A stretch of 64,000 bases of DNA from an uncultured Oscillospiraceae bacterium (GTDB taxonomy: Bacteria > Bacillota > Clostridia > Oscillospirales > Oscillospiraceae). Below the pieces are notes generated by a model, which was given only the letters and a program-made list of their open reading frames with translations, ran no database searches and had not been told where the DNA came from. The stretch spans positions 11,337-75,336 of the forward strand of contig CATMVA010000012.1 in NCBI GenBank assembly GCA_950075865.1. Direction: 5' to 3'. Every line of letters begins with the position of its first letter. Position 1 is the stretch's first letter. A program made the translations under genes and the position numbers. This document shows, one piece after another, positions 50,884-59,400 of the stretch.

Positions 50884-51681
50884 TCATGATATGCTCCGCC
50901 GGGAAAGTTCCTCCCTCCAGCGACCCAGCACCTCCCGCAGAGGCTCGTCCAGATACTCCCACGCCTTATCTTTGATCCACTGGGGTACACCGTAGGCCGC
51001 CTCCGCGATGCTGCCGGTGATGGCGGCCAGGGTGTCGCTGTCGCCGCCCAGGGAGATGGCGTTGCGGATGGCATCTTCAAAGTCTGTACTCTCCAGAAAG
51101 GCGATGATGGCCTGGGGCATCGTGCCCTGGCAGCTCTCATTGAACCAGTAGCCGGGACGGATCTCGTCCAGGGTCCGGCTCAGGTCATAGCCAAACTCCC
51201 GCTCCACATACTCTTTGATCTCCGCCTTGCTGTGCCCGGTCCGGGCCAGGAAAATGGCGGCCACCGTACTTTCGGCCCCCTTGATGCCCTCCGGGTGGTC
51301 ATGGGTCACCCCCGCCGCCAGTGCAGCCGCGGCTCGGGTCTCCTCCATGCTGTCAAACCACCAGCCCACCGCCGCCGTCCGCATAGCCGATCCGTTGCCC
51401 CAGGAGCGGTAGGGCTCCCTGCTGTCGGTCATGAGCCAGCTTCCGAAGCGCCCACCGTAGCCGGCATCGGGATACATCCTGCCGTACTTTTTCATGGCGT
51501 CGATGAAGTCGTCCTTCTCCCCACCGTTCATCAGGCCTTCGGCTACGGCAATGGTCATGACCGTATCGTCGGTGAAAAAGCACTTGTCCTGAAAGAGCGG
51601 GAACGCCTTGATCTTGATGTTGTTCCACTCATAGACCGAACCCACGATGTCCCCAATGATGGCTCCCATCATTTGCGCCAA
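50884..51681 (-). CDS. ADP-ribosylglycohydrolase (DraG) family protein
   Basis: MAQMMGAIIGDIVGSVYEWNN...FTDDTVMTIAVAEGL...SLGGDSDTLAAITGSIAEAAYG. Confidence 0.92.
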   Translation of the reverse strand: MAQMMGAIIGDIVGSVYEWNNIKIKAFPLFQDKCFFTDDTVMTIAVAEGLMNGGEKDDFIDAMKKYGRMYPDAGYGGRFGSWLMTDSREPYRSWGNGSAMRTAAVGWWFDSMEETRAAAALAAGVTHDHPEGIKGAESTVAAIFLARTGHSKAEIKEYVEREFGYDLSRTLDEIRPGYWFNESCQGTMPQAIIAFLESTDFEDAIRNAISLGGDSDTLAAITGSIAEAAYGVPQWIKDKAWEYLDEPLREVLGRWREELSRRSIS

Positions 51682-52316
51682 CCCCTTTTCTTCATATCCT
51701 TGCGGATGGCCTCCATGGGCGCAGCGGGAACCGCGCCGGTGGCCCGGAAGCAGGCCACGGTCTCGGACATGGCCTGGAAGTTCAGCTCGGTCCCGGCCCC
51801 GTCCGGCACATAGTCCACCGCCCGGTCGGGGGCGATCCCAAACCGCCCCGCTGTCTCCACGGCGTCAATGTTGGCCCCCAGGAACACGAACTCCCAGCCG
51901 TACTTCTCCTTTTCCTGCTCGATCATGGCCTTGACCCTCTGGGAGGAATACTCCCGGCTGGAGTTCTCCGCCCCGTCGGTGATGATGACGAACATCACCC
52001 TGTCGGCCCGGTACTCCTCCGCTGTGTTCCGCTGTACGCTGGCCAGCTTCTGAATGGTCCGCCCGATGGCGTCCAGCAGGGCCGTGGAGCCGCCCACCTG
52101 GTACTCCCGCTCGGTCATGGGGCTCACCGCCCGGATGTCGATGCGGTCGTGGAGCAGCTCATAGCGGTTGTCGAACAGCACCGTGGTGATCCGGCACTGG
52201 CCGGGGAGCGCCTTCTGCTTTTGGAGCATGGCGTTGAACCCGCCGATGGTGTCGCTCTCCAGCCCCGCCATGGAGCCGCTTTTGTCCAGGATAAAGACCA
52301 ATTCTGTTGCTTTCAT
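51669..52316 (-). CDS. vWA domain protein
   Basis: ELVFILDKSGSMAGLESDTIGGFNAML (DxSxS MIDAS). Confidence 0.9.
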   Translation of the reverse strand: MKATELVFILDKSGSMAGLESDTIGGFNAMLQKQKALPGQCRITTVLFDNRYELLHDRIDIRAVSPMTEREYQVGGSTALLDAIGRTIQKLASVQRNTAEEYRADRVMFVIITDGAENSSREYSSQRVKAMIEQEKEKYGWEFVFLGANIDAVETAGRFGIAPDRAVDYVPDGAGTELNFQAMSETVACFRATGAVPAAPMEAIRKDMKKRGWRK

Positions 52317-52431
52317 AAAAATGACCTCCTTGTGTTTTGGATGGCTTCATTTTAGCCCACACAGGAGGTCATCAGGTCGCTTGTAAAGCGACAAGTTTTC
52401 ATTGCGTGTAACACAGCAACCTGGAAGTTGT

Positions 52432-52890
52432 CTATTTCAGCATTCCCAATTCTATACGTCTGTTCAGTTCCCACACAGCGGTCTTATTACTGTCATATTT
52501 TAGCAGTGCTTGGGCACTCTCATAATCCAACCACTCATATTCAGTATGTTCGCGGGACAAAACCAGAGACATACTCTTGACCTTTACAGCAAATGCGTAT
52601 TCGGGAACTACAAAACATTCCTTGCCCCATATTGCTTCTGCGTTCTTAAAACAGTTTGCAGGTATGCTACAGCAGGTATCAAGTTGTAAATAGTCACAAT
52701 TCACGGGGATGCCCGCTTCTTCAAAGGCTTCCCGTTTCGCCGACTCGATTACAGAGGAGTCTTCATCCTCTCCGCCACCTGCTATGAACTGCCAAATATC
52801 CATATCACTTCTTCTAAACACGCAATATCGAATCTTGCTCTCTTCCATATAATATGGAAGAACCAAAACCTGATATTTCGCCCGTGCCAT
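52432..52890 (-). CDS. NUDIX hydrolase
   Basis: FIAGGGEDEDSSVIESAKREAFEEAGI (Nudix box). Confidence 0.9.
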   Translation of the reverse strand: MARAKYQVLVLPYYMEESKIRYCVFRRSDMDIWQFIAGGGEDEDSSVIESAKREAFEEAGIPVNCDYLQLDTCCSIPANCFKNAEAIWGKECFVVPEYAFAVKVKSMSLVLSREHTEYEWLDYESAQALLKYDSNKTAVWELNRRIELGMLK

Positions 52891-52929
52891 CTCCTGTCAC
52901 CTCCGCAAATTTTGTTTTATCTTTTTCCG

Positions 52930-53952
52930 CTACGCCCCCAGCAGCGGCTGGTCATAAGCAAACAGCACCTCGTTGATCTCAAAAATGTCGTACTTCCCGT
53001 TCACAATGAAATACTCCACGATCACATCAAACTTGCTGGCGTGGGACAGGGCGTAGCCCGCCCGCTCCAACAGGTCGTCCGTTTCAGGCAGGGTCAGCTC
53101 CAGAGCGATGGCCAGGGCCAGGATGGTGGGCTTCTTGGGGGTATAGCCCTTGCCGGTGCGGATCTTGGAAAAAAGCTTCCGATCCATGTTAGCCCTCTTG
53201 TAGACCTCCACATCGGTCTTGCCCTTCTTGTCAATGAGTTTCAGAAGGGTATCCGAAAAGGGCTCGTCCATGTGCTCCATCAGGTCGTCCAGCCCCTGGT
53301 CCGGCATGGCCATGGGCGCCGCCATTGAAGGCATCTGGGCGCTCAGGTTGGACTTCGCCACCTGCCGGAGCGCATCCTCCTCCACATTCAGGAGCTGCCG
53401 CCGGGTGACCCGGTGGGTGTCCACATAGTGCTGGTCGATGTAGCTCTTCACATCCCCCAGCAGGACCTTGCTGATCTGGAAGGAGGACTTGTCGAAAACC
53501 GCCAGGTAGACCTCCATATCGTGATCCCGCAGAAAGTCCTCGATGGCTGACCGGGCTACCTCCAATGCCTCGTCCTTGGGGTAGCCGTAGATGCCGCTGG
53601 AGATGAGCGGAAAGGCGATGCTCTCACAGCCGTTCTGCTCTGCCAGCTTCAGGGATTCTATGTAGGCGCTGCGAAGCAGCTCCCGGCTCTGCCGCTTGTT
53701 CCAGAAGCTGTAAACCGGCCCGGCGGCGTGGATCACATACTTGGCCGGGAGCGCGAAGCCGGGTGTGATGGCGGCCTCTCCCGTCCTGATGGGGGCCACT
53801 TGGTCGCAGGCCGCCTGAAGCTCCTGCTCCCCCGCCGCCCGGAAGATGGCTCCGCAAACCCCACCGCCCATTTGCAGGTCGGTGTTGGCGGCGTTGACGA
53901 TGGCACCCACATTCATTTTTGTGATGTCCTGGCGGACGATGGTAAGGGGCAT
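52930..53952 (-). CDS. Macro domain (ADP-ribose-binding/hydrolase) protein with C-terminal HTH-like domain
   Basis: IVRQDITKMNVGAIVNAANTDLQMGGGVCGAIFRAAG; C-term KLFSKIRTGKGYTPKKPTILALAIALELTLPETDDLLERAGY. Confidence 0.92.
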   Translation of the reverse strand: MPLTIVRQDITKMNVGAIVNAANTDLQMGGGVCGAIFRAAGEQELQAACDQVAPIRTGEAAITPGFALPAKYVIHAAGPVYSFWNKRQSRELLRSAYIESLKLAEQNGCESIAFPLISSGIYGYPKDEALEVARSAIEDFLRDHDMEVYLAVFDKSSFQISKVLLGDVKSYIDQHYVDTHRVTRRQLLNVEEDALRQVAKSNLSAQMPSMAAPMAMPDQGLDDLMEHMDEPFSDTLLKLIDKKGKTDVEVYKRANMDRKLFSKIRTGKGYTPKKPTILALAIALELTLPETDDLLERAGYALSHASKFDVIVEYFIVNGKYDIFEINEVLFAYDQPLLGA

Positions 53953-54030
53953 GGTTTATACCTCCCTCATTCCATTTTTCTAAGCAATATCCCCAGAGCC
54001 CATATCGCATCTTGGAGCCTTTGCTTTCTC

Positions 54031-55842
54031 TCACTCTTCAAGGCTGATCCCATAAAGTCGAATCGTCTGCTCTGAGCCTTTATCAGCAATTGCCTTTCCC
54101 ATAGCATTCTCTATCACTTTCATAATAGCCTTTGCTCTATCTACAAAATAAGTATCAAAATCATCGTTGATAAACGCTTCATAATTCACAAGATGTGATT
54201 CCACGCGATTCCGGTATTGGGTTTCATCAATATCAGCCCTTTTAAGAATTTTTTTACTATATTTACTCGGAGCTTCTCCTCCTATCTGACGATTGGACTC
54301 TGGAAGCAAAGGTGTCTTATTAACAATGCTGTTCCATTTATCTTTGGGGTAGCCCCGCTGGATACAATAAACTTCCGGAAAAATATGATGAATATCTGGA
54401 GATTCATCCATACTTTTCACGATATCCATTGTAGTACCCTTGACGAAATCTCTACAGCTTTCCCGGTAAACAAGTGCCATAATACCTTTGTACGCGGCAC
54501 TGTTTCTGGTCTGTAGCGAAATTAACCTGGTAGCTGAGAAATATGCACTATCGATGGTTCGGTTCTGGCTCGGCTTTCCTTGAATCGTAGCGACAATATC
54601 CTCGATATCGTTTGCATAACGAGTCTCGTTTGCTCCTCCATACATTTCTCCCATTATCCCACACCAGTACCATTGCTTAAGAATATTTTGCGTTTTTGGC
54701 TGGTTAAAGGTACTCTTTCCAATAACTGCACAAATAGCCGCCAGTGGAATTAACTGTGTAGTATAAGGCAAATCCCGCATACGGAACACATATTGACTAA
54801 AAAGGAATTTTCGGGCCATTTTATATCCCTCAAGCACTGCCTGCTTATTCGCCTGATATGATTCAAACGGGAGCGCAAGAACATCCTTCTTTTTGCATGT
54901 TGTCATGGAATCTGCGAGATAGCTACAATAAAGAGTAACTGTCGTCAAGAAAGCTGTTTCATCCACGCCATACATAACATCGGTATTGAGTGGCTCACCT
55001 TTTCCCCAAATAACATCACGGCAAACTTCCCAATCCTCACGCAGATCAAATTCGTAAGTAGCAAATGTAGCTGTCACAAGCTCAAACACGGTAAGAGACA
55101 CTCCGCCGGTATTGACATTTTCAAACACTTTACAGACTGCCTCGCGGGGAGTTTCACGTCCAAGCGTTATAACAGGCAACTTATAGTCTATGATGGTATC
55201 TATAACATTCACACGGAACTGCTTATACCTTTCCATGAAGGCTTTATCATAATTGTGGTACTCTTTATATCCATCAGCCCAATCCTCTCTGGCACCGCTA
55301 TCAAAGATAATATTGATGGGAAACATCTCGTGTTCATATTCAAGCTCTTTTGTGGATACATCCAGCAAGACCATTCGATCAAAGTCGGTTTTCACCTTCC
55401 GATCTTCTGGTACAGGAATAACGGCATCATATCGGTCTTGGCTTTCATCGAGGCACTTTTTTATATCCAGATAGTAATACCGCTTGATACTTTTACCTTT
55501 ATCTGTTTTTGTATCAACCGGATCTTTTGAAACAGTTGCACGATACATAGAGGTAAGGCGCTGCTGACCATCCAGAACAAGGTAGCTTGGAGTAACCCCC
55601 TGCATTTTTACTCCCTCAATAGTGCGGCATTTGAACTTCACGTTTTCATTGCCATATTCCAACCTCATAATGGCTCCCATAGGGTACCCCTGTGACAGGC
55701 TGGCAAGAATACCCCTAATTCGTCCATCGTCCCATGTCCAACTCCTTTGAAATTCTGGTAGCTGGGTTTTTCCAGAACTGACATCTCGCATTAACTCGCT
55801 CAGCTCTGTATCAATTGACTTCGGGGCAATATTGACTGCCAT
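54031..55842 (-). CDS. DUF262/GmrSD-like protein with degenerate DUF1524/HNH-like C-terminus
   Basis: QLPEFQRSWTWDDGRIRGILASLSQGYPMGAIM...YLVLDGQQRLTSMYRA; PDIHHIFPEVY...NKTPLLPESNRQIG. Confidence 0.85.
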   Translation of the reverse strand: MAVNIAPKSIDTELSELMRDVSSGKTQLPEFQRSWTWDDGRIRGILASLSQGYPMGAIMRLEYGNENVKFKCRTIEGVKMQGVTPSYLVLDGQQRLTSMYRATVSKDPVDTKTDKGKSIKRYYYLDIKKCLDESQDRYDAVIPVPEDRKVKTDFDRMVLLDVSTKELEYEHEMFPINIIFDSGAREDWADGYKEYHNYDKAFMERYKQFRVNVIDTIIDYKLPVITLGRETPREAVCKVFENVNTGGVSLTVFELVTATFATYEFDLREDWEVCRDVIWGKGEPLNTDVMYGVDETAFLTTVTLYCSYLADSMTTCKKKDVLALPFESYQANKQAVLEGYKMARKFLFSQYVFRMRDLPYTTQLIPLAAICAVIGKSTFNQPKTQNILKQWYWCGIMGEMYGGANETRYANDIEDIVATIQGKPSQNRTIDSAYFSATRLISLQTRNSAAYKGIMALVYRESCRDFVKGTTMDIVKSMDESPDIHHIFPEVYCIQRGYPKDKWNSIVNKTPLLPESNRQIGGEAPSKYSKKILKRADIDETQYRNRVESHLVNYEAFINDDFDTYFVDRAKAIMKVIENAMGKAIADKGSEQTIRLYGISLEE

Positions 55843-55934
55843 TATTATCTCTCCTCACTTTTCGTATCCCTCTGCAACCGATTTTTCCAGAGCACTCATG
55901 ATATTGTGACAGCAGGGAAGTGCGCATCATAGCA

Positions 55935-57533
55935 TTACAGATTTGCAATCATTGTCGCAAATTTGTCTTCTTTTTCACTGTGCTCCATTTGGGCTCTCCG
56001 TTCTGCATCTTCTCGTCTTTGAGCCTCTGATGCCTTATATCTTTGATTTCGGCTATATTCCAAATTAGCTATGTTGACCCAGTCTTTCATGTTTCGCAGT
56101 ATCGTGATGAGATGTTCTTGCCCCTCATCTCCACGAAGCGGCATCGCTAACTCATTTTTTCCAAACCGTGTGAGCTGGCGGGGCTCATATCCTACTATAC
56201 ATGAGTGAGAATAACTACCATATGCAATAAATTGATACCACTCCACAGGCAACTCTTTATCAAAGATAAAAACAAAGTTCCCATCTCTATACTCTTTATC
56301 AACTATTTTTGCCTCAAAATCGCCAGGATCAATAAGTTCAGTGACTACACGTTCCAACTTAGCTCGTTCTTCAGCCCTCTTATGCTTCTCGGCAAGTAGT
56401 TTCATTTCCGAGAGTATCTTCTCCTCCGGAAATAGGCGTTGTGCAGGGTCTTGCGTATATAGCTTATCAAACAAATCATCTAAAAACTTGTAGTTCGCAT
56501 CAACATCCCCAATTTTCTTATATCCTGCTGCTTGTGGAATCTCTTTAGTAAACATCTCGTTAAGAATAAGTGCAACAGCATAAATATCCGTCTGGGCGCT
56601 TGCAGGCACTCCTTTTGCGCGCTGTTCAGGCGCTGCATATTGAAAATTTGCCATTCTATCTTTCTGTTTTGTTTCAACTGCAGTGATTAAATCTTCTTCT
56701 GAGAAATGAGCTATACCAAAATCGCAAAGAATTGGCTCATCACTGCCATCTGCAAACATAATATTTTCAGGTTTAACATCTCTGTGGATTGCCCCACAAC
56801 TATGGGCATATCTCAACCCTTCGATTATCCCTATAAAGATATCCATTACTTGTTCATGAGGAATTCCATTTACTATCCGCTCCCGGAGCGTACTCTTATA
56901 AAGCGGCATTACATAAAATACATAATCTGTATCATCCAGATAAACGTACCCACGATCTAAAATTTGAACAATATTCTTGTGCTGATGTCGTTCACAGAAA
57001 TTTATCTCATTTTTAAATCTCTTTAGCTTCTCTGTTGAAATGTTTCTTTGAACAAATTTAATAGCTACATTTTCTCCGCTCTTATTGGTAGCAGAAAACA
57101 CTCGACCATTTCCTCCTGTCCCAACTTGTTCTCCAAGGATATAATCATCATATGCCGTTTTTATGAGGCTCCCTCTCTTCAATCTCATATGTTCCCACAC
57201 CTCTGTTTCTTTTGGTTGATCTGTAGTTTTTATGTAGTCTTCAAGATTTTCCGCAATCACGCTCAAATTCGCTTTCAACTTTAGAAAATCTTTTTCGTCT
57301 GTCCACCCACTTTGGAAGCCATCATTTATTAGCTGGATAGCCTCTGCGACTATCACATCTTGCTTCAGATTCGGTAGCTGATGTTTTAGTTCCGTTCTCC
57401 ATTTCTGAAATTCAGCTTTTTTATATATTGTCTTTGTATCTGGCATAAAATTTCCACGCATCGGAGTTAAAAGCTTTTCAATTTCAGGTATGCAATCAAG
57501 CAAGTCCCTTATCTTTTGAATATTAGGTTCCAT
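55935..57533 (-). CDS. Ser/Thr protein kinase
   Basis: YILGEQVGTGGNGRVFSATNKSGENVAIKFV...GAIHRDVKPENIMFADGSDEPILCDFGIAHF...QYAAPEQ. Confidence 0.93.
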   Translation of the reverse strand: MEPNIQKIRDLLDCIPEIEKLLTPMRGNFMPDTKTIYKKAEFQKWRTELKHQLPNLKQDVIVAEAIQLINDGFQSGWTDEKDFLKLKANLSVIAENLEDYIKTTDQPKETEVWEHMRLKRGSLIKTAYDDYILGEQVGTGGNGRVFSATNKSGENVAIKFVQRNISTEKLKRFKNEINFCERHQHKNIVQILDRGYVYLDDTDYVFYVMPLYKSTLRERIVNGIPHEQVMDIFIGIIEGLRYAHSCGAIHRDVKPENIMFADGSDEPILCDFGIAHFSEEDLITAVETKQKDRMANFQYAAPEQRAKGVPASAQTDIYAVALILNEMFTKEIPQAAGYKKIGDVDANYKFLDDLFDKLYTQDPAQRLFPEEKILSEMKLLAEKHKRAEERAKLERVVTELIDPGDFEAKIVDKEYRDGNFVFIFDKELPVEWYQFIAYGSYSHSCIVGYEPRQLTRFGKNELAMPLRGDEGQEHLITILRNMKDWVNIANLEYSRNQRYKASEAQRREDAERRAQMEHSEKEDKFATMIANL

Positions 57534-57937
57534 TTTATCCTCCTATCCTCAATCTCATAATCTAAAATTCAATTGTATTTGATTTTATATTAGATTATTT
57601 ATTTCAAAAATATCCAAATATCGGTCCAGTCGCTTACTGGCAACTCGCCAATTAATCGGACCATATTCTCCCTACTGTCGTAGCAGTAAACATCAAAGGC
57701 CTCATAAATACCCGTTTGCAGTCAGCCGGCGTGGCCACTCACCCAATAAAGGGGTAGATACCCCCAAAAACTGGACGACGTGTCCCAATAGTCATACCCC
57801 ATGAAAATCCTTATATAAAATTATACCATTAATCGGAATAATCACAATATCATTTTTCAGTTTCAAGGCGTTGTTTACTGCTCTATCCTCCCATCCTTTT
57901 CTTTGTTTATAGTGGCGCAACTGTTAAGGCGCAATAA

Positions 57938-57977
57938 GGGCGCCCGTTCTGACTGTGGATCACCAGAGCGGGCGCCC
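57938..57977 (-). terminator. Hairpin terminator
   Basis: gggcgcccg...cgggcgccc. Confidence 0.6.
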
Positions 57978-57994
57978 CATTGTTTCGGAATATA

Positions 57995-58474
57995 TTATTC
58001 AGATAATCCCATAATCCCGACCTTGTTGCCGTTCTCATACATCATGTTATCATGAATAACTGTGCCCTCGCCTTGGCTTTCCAACCAGCCGAAGCCGGGT
58101 ACATAGACCATGTCACCGGACTGCGGGTCAATACCCGTCTGCGCCGGGGTAGGTTCAGGAGTGGGTTCTCCGGTAGGGTTTTGTTCCGGTGTCGGCTGTA
58201 CTTTAGCGACAACAGGTGTTGCCGTGGGAGTAACCTCTGGCTCAAGGACAGTTTCCATGGACGGCTCCGGCTGCTGGGGCTCGGTATATTCTTTCTCTGT
58301 CTGCGGTAAAATTTCGGCTTTCTCTTTCGGTGTCGCAACAGGCGCTTCCGGAGTATTTACTGCGGTTGTTTGTGTTGGTTTGGGTATTTCTTCGGCCTCT
58401 TCGTATCGTGGCCACACAGCGGCACACAGGGCCAGACAAGCGGCGACCACGACCGCCATAATGTACTTCCTCAT
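57995..58474 (-). CDS. Secreted/anchored Pro-Thr-Glu-rich protein (DUF6550-like)
   Basis: MRKYIMAVVVAACLALCAAVWPRYEEAEE signal/anchor then PTE-rich linker and short C-terminal domain. Confidence 0.55.
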   Translation of the reverse strand: MRKYIMAVVVAACLALCAAVWPRYEEAEEIPKPTQTTAVNTPEAPVATPKEKAEILPQTEKEYTEPQQPEPSMETVLEPEVTPTATPVVAKVQPTPEQNPTGEPTPEPTPAQTGIDPQSGDMVYVPGFGWLESQGEGTVIHDNMMYENGNKVGIMGLSE

Positions 58475-58794
58475 TTTTCTTCCTCCTTCTTGAATAGGAA
58501 ACGAGCGCCCAACTCTCTTGCCCTGCGGCAGGAAATTGGGTGCTCGTTTTCGTAGTTGTTCAGTTCCGCAGAGAGCTTCCACGCCAGCTCAAAGCCAGAG
58601 AAGAAGCTATCAATAGAAATGTTCTCAATCATGTAGTCTTTGGCATCGATAATTTGGAGCATCAACCGCCGCTCCTGTTTACCCATCGCTTCAATGAGCG
58701 CCTGATGGCATTCCTTGATTTCCAGCTTCTGCGCCGAGAACTCCGGCGGAATGTAGAAACTGTCGTACAGGTCTTTCAGCAGTCTATTTTTCAT
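58471..58794 (-). CDS. Small conserved mobile-element protein (DUF6809-like)
   Basis: MKNRLLKDLYDSFYIPPEFSAQKLEIKECHQALIEAMGK; overlaps next gene by 4 nt. Confidence 0.5.
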   Translation of the reverse strand: MKNRLLKDLYDSFYIPPEFSAQKLEIKECHQALIEAMGKQERRLMLQIIDAKDYMIENISIDSFFSGFELAWKLSAELNNYENEHPISCRRARELGARFLFKKEEEK

Positions 58795-58889
58795 TCGCTC
58801 GCCTCCTTGCAGCACAAACATATATCACAAGGCAGAGGAAATAGCTACTAAAATTTTTCTGTGCACAACCCCCAAGCGCGAATAGTTTT

Positions 58890-59245
58890 CGTTGATACTA
58901 TACTATGGGCAGCGGGACGAACCTTCAAGGATATCCACGGCAAGACTTCCATGCTTGAAGTCAGGAAGCTGTATGGTCTCCTGCATGAAACCGCAGAAGA
59001 GAAGTTTGTCGATACCGTGAACGCTATCACCCAAAGAAAAGACACACCTTTCAAGATACAGTAGCAAAGAAAGCGGTGCGGATACTCTCAGAAGGAACTG
59101 GCAGAGAGATCGAGTGTAAGCTTGCAGCAGTATGAGTTGAAAACCAAGGATATCAGCAAGGCGTCTATCCAGACCGCATTGGCTCTTGCCAATGTTTTGA
59201 ACTGCTGGGCGGAAAAATTGATGGAATATTCGATAGCGGAACGAG
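58890..59245 (+). pseudogene. Frameshifted XRE-family regulator remnant
   Basis: RTFKDIHGKTSMLEVRKLYGLLHETAEEKFVDTVNAI, then in other frames QKELAERSSVSLQQYELKTKDISKASIQTALALANVLNCWAEKLMEY. Confidence 0.55.
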
Positions 59246-59400
59246 TATTGTCATTGGCCTTTTCTCTCGGCGCCGACAGGCCAAAGGTGGTTCCGTTACT
59301 CTTTCGATTTAACATTGATTACTTTTTCAATTAGATGTATAATAATTTTGAAAATAACTCTATTCGTGTGTACTGCCAACTCGTCTTATGGAGGCTACAT

